DNA of 64,000 nt from Gnetum montanum (taxonomy: Eukaryota > Streptophyta > Gnetopsida > Gnetales > Gnetaceae): the NCBI GenBank assembly GCA_015680685.1, contig MNCI01020757.1:76659-140658 (forward strand). Direction: 5' to 3'. The position numbers and the translations under genes were made by a program. Positions 56,544 to 64,000 of the stretch are shown piece by piece (the first letter of the stretch is position 1; every line of letters starts with the position of its first letter). The notes below the pieces were generated by a model. The model made no database searches. It was not told where the DNA came from and worked only from the letters and a program-made list of their open reading frames with translations.

Positions 56544-57897
56544 TGAATGAGAACTCATTCTCAAGTTCTTTACAAAATTTGGAAAGGTATGGAATTATTA
56601 ACACACAAAAAAACACACAAACTACACAAAAAAAAACTAAGTGCCCAGAGTGTACATTTTTACAATGATTACAAAAGTTTGGTGTAAACCAAGAAAAAAC
56701 TTACAAACATAATTCCTCAAATGGCATGAAGATGTTAGAGAAGATCAAATGATCTCAAGCAGTGGAGGCTCCTAAGGCTCTTAAGGACCTTCCCTTGATT
56801 TGGATGCACCTAGTGGTTGAGGTGGTTGTGATTGTCGTATAGTAGTTGCAACTTCTGGTGGAAGACCAAAGGTGTTCAATAGTGCCTTAATCTTCTCCTC
56901 CTTTCCTTTGGGATCGTTCATGGTCCACGCAACATCTTAAATGTGAATTAGAGTGGGAACATTCCAAGGACAAGGCAATATTGAGATTAGTCAAAGACGA
57001 TCATCTCCTTCTCATTCTCAACCTTTTTGATCTTGTCTTCAAGCTACTTAAAGGCTTCATCCCTTATCAATATAGGGTTAAGAAATGTGTGATTAGCAAG
57101 ATGGGCTCTTAATTCAGCAACCTCTACAGCCAAGTGTTGGTTTTGTGCTTGGCTATTTTGAGTTGCCCTTCCAATATAATGCACTTATTCCTCACTTTTA
57201 GTAGCTCTAAGTGGGTTGCAATGATTGTGTCCAGAAGGTCAAAGACATCCAAAATCAATTACCTAGTTCCCACCAATTGGTCTTGCAACTCATCATGTTG
57301 GGCTACACTCAATCTATTATTAACTATTCTTGAAAACGTCTATGCATCCCTAAGTGCAGAAATGTCTAGTACATATGTTGTATGTGTATTTAATGCTTTG
57401 GCAATTCTATCAGCTACCACCTCTACTGTTATCTCCTACTCATGATGCTGCATCACCAACATAGTTGCCTCCTCATCCTCCTCCAGATGCATCGAAAAAG
57501 TAGTAACATTCCTAAAGATTTCTCAGATTTGTTGATGTTGCAAGAGAGATACTATTACCTCTTGAGCATTTAGATTTCATCTTATGGTTAGTTCTATTCT
57601 TTGGGCTGAGAAAATTGGTCCACCTTCCTCCATTTAGCTTATTGTTTAAGCCACTTCATTGAGGTGACTCATCATTGGATGATACATAGATGGATCATTG
57701 CCACTCATTCCTGCTCGTTGCTCCTATTGTTGCAAGAGCTACTCTTGGATCTCATGCATGCACTTAAGGGTAGTGCGGTCCTATGATGTTGTTTCATGAG
57801 TGGGTGGTGGAGGTGGTGGTCACTACTCCTCTTCTTGGATGACTTTAGTAGGAATCTTGTCATTCATCATCTCCACCCAAGAAGTAGATGGAGCATG
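56544..57897 (-). pseudogene. Downstream part of accessory ORF region
   Basis: The minus-strand frame of the accessory ORF continues past its stop with recognisable composition: a PPPPPPTHETTS stretch near 57800, helical segments with Met/Gln/Glu (MHEIQEQLLQQ), and IAKALNTHTTYVLDISALRD near 57390. Stops interrupt it every 30-60 codons. It is probably the C-terminal continuation of the accessory protein. Confidence 0.4.
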
Positions 57898-58788
57898 TTA
57901 GATAGCATCATTTGTATAGTGTGTTATGCCTTCCCTCTTACATAATTTACAAATGAGACATGGGAAGGGAAGTACCTTCCTTCCATGTTCATTTTCTTTA
58001 AGCCACTTTTCTATCTCAAGATAAATCAACTTTGGAAAATTAACTGGGAATCTATCGCTTAGAGTGATGCATGTATGGGCAGAGAAGGTTGTGATCTTAC
58101 TTGGCCTCATTGTTGGATTGAGGTAAAAGGCTACAATTTTGAAGTATGCGCACTCCACTGTGGTGAGTGCACCAAAATCTTTACGATCGACTCCATAATA
58201 CTACTGGATCCATTCCTTCTTAATGCTCGGATATATCTACATGGGGTTTTTAATGAGATTGGCCCTAGTTTTTGGTAACACAAGGGCCTCTACAATGGAT
58301 TTCATCAAGTAGGACACTAAGATGTCCTTGATTCTGATCATTGAACTAGCCTGCCGATTATTCCAAAAAAGAAATGTCTCTTCCATGTACCACTCACTAG
58401 TGAAAGTGATTGTGGGCCACATGGGAGAGTTCTACATTTGAGTCTTAACTTTTGGAGGTGTGAACTCTAAGAAAGATTCAAAGTTTAACTCTTGAAGCAT
58501 GGATGTCTAGACCTCCTTATTCACAATTTGCCCAAGGCAAACTTTTGTTAATGTAACCTCAAGGTTCGGTCTAGGTTTAGGTGCCTCATCTTGATGAGAC
58601 TATTCTATTATAGTAGCTTCTTTAGGAATCTATCAAATAGATTCCACTTTGGGCTCCTTCTAAAGAAGTCCCATCCCATCGATCTTTGCTTGCTCATTGG
58701 GCTATTCTTAGCTCCTTCTAGTTTTTGGTTGTTTATCCCTTGGTTGGGATAGTCCTCCTTCCTGCACAAGCTTTCCTTTAGTTGCCAT
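57898..58788 (-). pseudogene. Accessory ORF of the G2 element (plant transposon-associated domain)
   Basis: ATG at 58788 (MATKGKLVQEGG) opens one frame that holds to 57898 with about eight stops. Key segments: TFTSEWYMEETFLFWNN, ALVLPKTRANLIKNP, FYLNPTMRPSKITTFSAHTC, FPVNFPKLIYLEI and KVLPFPCLICKLCKREGI. The order 'W-Y...L.PT...S.....A......G..-.-..I..EI......-.LPFPSLI..LC..-G' is that of the so-called putative plant transposon protein domain, often found in or near Tat-type gypsy elements. It lies on the same strand as pol, between integrase and the 3' LTR. Its function is unknown. Confidence 0.55.
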
Positions 58789-61097
58789 TTGTGGTCAAAA
58801 CACAACCAAGGATTAGCATTCAATGTGTAACTTATAACATTTAAGTACCTTTTTCATTAGGTAGTTACACTTTGTCTATGTTTTGACCATGGTAGATTGA
58901 TTATTTTATTATTATTTTGATGGTTTTCAACTTAGAATGGCACTGTAGCTTGTTATAAAGGTTTAAGTCCTATAATTTGATGTTTTAATATCAATTTTTT
59001 TGTTAAACCTTTGTGGAGGTTAGAAATTTTTCCAAAATGTTTTTTTATCAAAAACTTAAGGTTTGTGGTCCCCATGACAAAGAGTTTACCATCAACAGCT
59101 TCAGGGTCAAAGAATAGAGTGAGTAGGACAAATGGTTAAGAAGTTATGGCTCTTGGAAGGTTCTAGGCTCTGAAAAATTTAAAAATCTCCCCCTCATTTT
59201 GAAGAAAGTATGAAAAATTATTAAGTATTCATGCCTATTTCTAGGCATTTTTTCCTCACATTGATGGGGTCTTGTCAATGGATCTTATGCATAAATAGGA
59301 TCTCGTCGACGTAGCTATAGGAGAAAATTTTTCACAATGAATTTCTTGAAAAATACAAGTTTTTACATAAAATTGGAGTATATAGAGAGCTTGAAAAGCT
59401 ATGAACATGATGAAAATATTAGAAGAGGGTTTTGGAATTTAAAAAAATGGAGAATTTGATTAGAGAATGAAATTTTGGCGAAAAATGCCTTAAGAAGTGG
59501 ATAGTTGGATGCATCAATGGGGTGCATGAAAGATTTGATTGGAAAAATGCCTAAGGATAAAGAACTTAACTAACCCAACTAAGGGATATGTAAGTGGGTC
59601 CTCCCCATAGTAGGTTCATGCCCTTTTGCCCTTGTATAACCTCAACCAAGTAGTTTGTGGGTCCCACAGTTGATTAATGGTTATGAAAAGTTAAGGATCG
59701 AATCTAGAAGAATCTACCTAAGAATTTTAACATATCAAACTAAGATATTGAACAAGACATGGAAACTCACAGTGAATTGAATGATGGAAAGCATTGATGC
59801 ATGAGAGAGAAAGTGGAATGGAGTTCCTAATCATGGTCACATGAAGTTCCTTGTGGATTTTATGGTTAAATGATCTAATAAAGTCTATCCTTAGTCTAGA
59901 TCAAAATCAACCACTTTCAATGACTTTGCATCGCCACTTGAAGACTAGACCACCCCCTCAAGACACAAGAATTCTCCCACAGATCAAATACCATTCCTTA
60001 TTAGAGAAGGAAAAAGAAGTAGGAAGAGAGAAAGGGCCTTAGTTAGAGGGGACCTTTAGGCATGGATAACATGTCTTTCTAGTTTCATAACCAGTACTTG
60101 TAGCTCATTATTTCATCTAAGGAATGTGTTATGAATTTTCATCATGTTTTTTTTTTTGAATTTTATGTTTTTATGGATTTTTGGATGGGATCATAATTGC
60201 AAGGAAGATATGGATTTTAACACTATGCAATGACTTATTAACTTCCTATTATTGGTTAACATGGAATCATAAGAAATCCATGAAAACATAATTGCACTCA
60301 AGAAAGTAGAAAGAGTATTGAATCCCCTTGAAGTCACATCCTTTTCAAACCTTTGAATCTTTCCCAAGTTTGAAAACTGCTAAGGTCACAAGTTTGTTAA
60401 AGCTTCATTAATGAAAAAGGGACCTCATGCTTCCAAAACCAAGAAGACCATAGAGTTTTTGGATGCATGGATGATGTGGACTCACTGCTTGTTCCATGAA
60501 AAAGAAACTTTAGCTTAGTTTTCAATTATCAAAATTCAAAAATAGAAACTAAACATTTAGTAATAAAAAACATTAAGTACAAACCACCATTAGTAAACAG
60601 CTATAGCATCATTGTGTCCTATTGGCAACAACGCATTTTACTAGAAAATAAGAAAAATTCACACTAGAATAAAGTAAATATAAAAGAAATTGTAAAATAT
60701 TCATGAAAGTTAAAATGTACTAATGATGTAAAACAAAAATTGGGAAAAATAAAAAAGTGTGAAACAAAAAGGTATAAAAAAAATAGTGTAAAACAAAAAA
60801 GTTGAAAAACTAAGGAGCCATTGGTATGGTTAGCATGGATGGCCATCTCTTCCACAATTAAGTTGAAAGGAGGAGATTTGAAAAATTGAGCGAGGTTTTC
60901 CATTCATGAAGGAGTTGCTTGCATTGGTTTACTTAGGCTTGTGGAAAGGTTTAAGTTGTTGTGTGTTGACCAATTGTTTTTTATTTGGGCTCTCAGGTTT
61001 GTATATTAACATGGTCCCAGAAGCAAAGGTTTCATAAATGATATAAGGTCCTTCCTACAGTGTTTGGAACTTAGTTCATTGTGGAACATGTGGGGTT
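58789..61097 (-). other. G2 spacer between integrase and accessory ORF
   Basis: No coding signal. From 59560 rightwards it is collinear with 40310-41740. Long A/T runs near 60140 and 60780. Confidence 0.55.
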
Positions 61098-62202
61098 CTA
61101 GTAAAAGACCTTGTCTCTAGGTTGAAATTTTACTTTCCTTACTCTAAGGTCATGATGTAATTTGTTGAATGCTTTATGCACTTCATTCAAGGACAAAGCC
61201 ACCAATCTATTATCATCTAGCACATTAAGGTTGATTAATGTTTCTTTTTGTGCTAGGCTAAGGTTAAGGTCAAGGTCACAAGTTATTGAAAGTGTACAGA
61301 GCTCAAATTGAATAGGAAGAGTTGGTAATATTGCATACACCAACTTATAGAAAGAGTGGCCTATAGGGAGTTTTCATGTTAAGCGGTATGCCTAGAGGGC
61401 ATTGTTAAGTTTTGTGGTTTAGTATTTCCTATATTTGCTTATTGTTCTCATTAATATTTTTGTGATTTTCCTATTGGTAACCTCAACATGATTGTTGGCT
61501 TAGGGGTGGTAAGGTATTATTCATTTATGTTCTACCCCCAAGCATTACATGAGCTTATGAAAAGTAGTACCTGTAAAGTGAGTACCATTGTCAAAAATCA
61601 GTGCACATGGCAATCCAAACTTATTTACAACATTTCGTTGTACAAACGAAGCAGTAGTAGAAGATGTACAGTTAGTGAATACTACTACTTCTACCCATTT
61701 CGTACAATAGTTAACAATGACTATTATATGTGCTTTTTCATTTAACATGGATGTGATGGGATTCATGAAGTCAATGCCCTATATGTTAAAGGGTTCTAGT
61801 GGTTGAATCCATTGCTAAGGCCTCTCCATTTGAGTAGTTATCCAACCATCTCATTGATAGTGTTCACAAGAATAGACAAATTAGTGAGCATCCCTAAAGA
61901 TTGTTGGCACTAATACCCTACCACCAAGATCTTAATGGCCATGTATCTCCTTGCATAGTGATCCCCACAAGGTCCCTCATGAGCATCTTGGAGAAAGCTC
62001 AGTTGATCAGCATTAGGGACATACCAATGAACCATGCCATCAACACACATCTTGTAAAGGTATTTGTTGATTTCCATGAAGCATTTGGCTTGATGAAGAA
62101 ACTATCATTTCTTTTGATGGTCAAAGTCTTGTGACATCTCTTGAGTAAGAAGATAAGTGAGGATGTCATCGTACCATTTTGATTCAGTGGGAACTTATTC
62201 AT
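61098..62202 (-). pseudogene. G2 integrase
   Basis: The N-terminal part lies near 62202-61999 and 61960-61870. The core begins at 61766: VIVNYCTKWVEVV (normally DYxTKWxE, here Asp to Asn), then FGLPCALIFDNGTHFTGTTF with the second Asp intact. After a frameshifted region the C-terminal part is 61343-61098 (ILPTLPIQFELCTLS, HDLRVRKVKFQPRDKVFY). It covers the region deleted in the complete G2 copy. Confidence 0.75.
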
Positions 62203-62329
62203 TTATTACATTGGTAGAGAGGATTTCATAAGGAAATTGATTAGAGAGTGGGCTCTCTTCCTCTTTGTTGTCCCATCGTAACCAAGACAAGTGATCAATG
62301 ACCATGTTCTCAGTCCTCTTTTGATCTAC

Positions 62330-63760
62330 CATTGTCAGATCGAACTCCTGTAAGATCACCAACCATCATATGAAAAAGGCACTCACCATTAGCTTGTTCA
62401 TAAGAAAGCGAATGACATCATGATTAGTGTGCACAAACACTTTGTATTCAAGCACATAGTGCCTGAACTTCTCCAAAGCATACACCATTGCCATTTAACT
62501 CTTTCTCCATTATGGTGTAGTTAAGTTGTGTATCCATAGTGCTTCAACCTATGTAGTGGATATAATAAGGATGTTTTTGATCATCCAACTACGTAAGCAT
62601 AGCTCCTAAGCCATAGTTTGATGCACCTATCATGATGTGAAACGAATGGAACTAATTATGTACTTGTAGAATTGGAGTTTCTGCAAGCTTCTTCATAAGC
62701 TACTAGAATGTTTTTTTGCATTGCTTGATCCATATGAATAGAGCATCTTTCTTTGTTAGCTCAACCAATAGTTTAGCATCTTAGAGAAATTCTCTATGAA
62801 TTGTCAATAGTAGCTAGTGTGTCCAAGGAATGATTGGACATCTTTAACAATTTTTGACTAATGGGTTATTTCTTAGATGATCCTAATCTTTTTAGGATCC
62901 ACCTTAATCTTTGCTTGAAAAATTTTACGCCCCAACACAATGCCTTTTTGAATCATGAGATGGATCTTTTGCTAATTAAGCCAAAGATTGGTTTCCACAC
63001 ATCTTTTGAGCACTTTCTCAAGGTGCTCTATGGCTTGTTCAAATGTAGCTCGATAGGTGGAAAAGTCATCCATGAAGACTTTCATCACACTAATAATCTG
63101 CTACTAAAAGATGCTCAAGACAAGGCATTAGAAAGTTGTAGGGACATTTCATAGACCAAATGACATCTTTTTAAAATGAAAAAGTCCCCCAAGGACTCAT
63201 AAATGTTGGTTTAGATTAATCTTTTGACATGATTTGAATCTAGTTATAGCTACTATAACCATCCAAAAAGCTATAATAGTGATGCCCAGAGATAGTGTCC
63301 AACACCTAGTCCACAAACGGTAATGGAAAATGATCTTTGTAGGTGGCCATGTTCAATAGCCTAAAATCAATACACACCCTCCACTTGCCACCTTTCTTTG
63401 GCACAATCACAAGTGGACTAATCCACTTGCTATATGTAATTGAATAGATGAAACTTGCCTTGAGGAGTTGTTCAATTTTCTCTTTGATAATCTACTTCAA
63501 TTTGGGGTTCAGCTATTCCTACGACTACCTCTTTGGCTTGATGGAAGAATTAGTATAGATGCGATGCTAGCATATCCTAGGATCAATCCCAATGAGTTTA
63601 GGATATGATCAAGCAAAGGCTATTGGCCATTTGTTAATCACATTAAGTAACTTCTCTTTCTATTTAGGAGTAAGTTGGCATTGATTATTACCAGCTTTCA
63701 ATTTTCAAAAATGCACAATTCATGTTGGTAGGTAGAGTTTTCAACTCTAAGGCCTCTTGT
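62330..63760 (-). pseudogene. G2 reverse transcriptase and RNase H
   Basis: The minus strand shows IDPRICQHRIYT (63590), SKWISPLVIVPKKGGKWRVC (63430), NMATYKDHFPLPF (63340), SFLDGYSSYN near 63265 (catalytic Asp), VFMDDFSTY near 63075 (catalytic pair intact), a connection region, then FHIMIGASNYGLGAML near 62640, the start of RNase H, with Gly where Asp is usual. At least six stops or shifts. The order RT-RNase H-integrase is that of Ty3/gypsy. Confidence 0.78.
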
Positions 63761-64000
63761 TTGAAATTTTGATGGATTCCCAACTCCCCCTAGTATGTGT
63801 CATCAAGTTCATCATCAAAGAGTTGGCAATGAACTTGCTCCATTTCATCCATGTCTTCAATATAGTCACAAGTTAAGCTCTTATTGTTTTCATGCAAAGT
63901 GTGCTACTTTTAGGATCAACTATTAGCACTGGGTGCCCTCTTATTTTGTGGTTGTTGTGTATAGGGACTTTTGGATTTAATATCCATCTGCACATTGTCT
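63761..64000 (-). other. G2 protease-RT linker, cut by window edge
   Basis: Collinear with 43230-43450 of the complete G2 element (for example minus-strand CAAGTTCATTGCCAACT near 63820). Coding is too decayed to read. Confidence 0.45.

Larger units (their letters stand above)
55632..64000 (-). mobile_element. G2 gypsy retrotransposon, 3' portion (continues beyond right edge)
   Basis: On the minus strand RT, RNase H and integrase run from the right edge to 61098, followed by a spacer collinear with the complete G2 element, an accessory ORF (58788-57898), the polypurine tract and the 3' LTR 55632-56531. Gag, protease and the 5' LTR are outside the window. Stops and frameshifts are frequent. 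Compared with 38744-47461 it keeps RNase H and a full integrase and has an extra 2.3-3 kb before the LTR. Confidence 0.85.

Noticed and set aside
57134-57445. Hydrophobic plus-strand ORF
   Set aside because: Shadow of the minus-strand accessory ORF region.

Overview
The window reads as nuclear DNA of a seed plant, most likely a gymnosperm (conifer-like). It is AT-rich outside its first 4 kb, carries TTTAGGG telomere-type heptamers, has an actin locus with plant intron positions, and is otherwise packed with old retroelements. A Penelope-like reverse transcriptase, a class reported from conifers, points the same way. I see no intact protein-coding host gene. The organism call is inference.

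Layout. 1-4.6 kb: 5' part of a Penelope-like element (PLE, minus strand): reverse transcriptase leaving through the left edge, a very long low-complexity N-terminal region, and a 25-bp tandem array running into three telomeric heptamers. 4.77-5.33 kb: orphan broken ORF. 6.1-9.2 kb: 3' end and LTR of a Ty3/gypsy element (family G1). 9.2-11.2 kb: truncated element of a second gypsy family (G2; LTR ends TGATGAG...CTCATCA). 11.2-18.8 kb: two G1 pieces in opposite orientation, with gag and protease on the minus strand and integrase C-terminus plus 3' LTR on the plus strand; their LTRs form a 1.4-kb inverted repeat. 19.3-21.9 kb: intron-containing actin pseudogene (minus). 23.8-27.8 kb: 5'-truncated LINE (B) split by a G2 solo LTR. 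28-29.3 kb: LINE ORF1 remnant. 31.4-36.9 kb: LINE A from target-site duplication to target-site duplication, with a 419-base assembly gap. 38.7-47.5 kb: a G2 element complete from LTR to LTR with TSD ATATT and an internal pol deletion. 47.8-48.2 kb: foldback. 48.4-49.9 kb: LINE RT remnant. 49.9-53.3 kb: two further LTRs. 54.4-55.6 kb: LINE ORF1 remnant (minus). 55.6-64 kb: a third G2 element with an accessory ORF between pol and the 3' LTR, leaving through the right edge.

Nothing here forms an operon-like system. The window records successive insertion and decay. Many of the inactivating changes are CGA-to-TGA or Asp-to-Asn, the pattern expected from deamination of methylated CpG. The parts most worth a second look are the PLE with its unusual N-terminal region and telomeric junction, LINE A with its ATGA ORF overlap and hairpin 3' end, the accessory ORF of the right-hand gypsy element, and a dispersed tRNA-like family.
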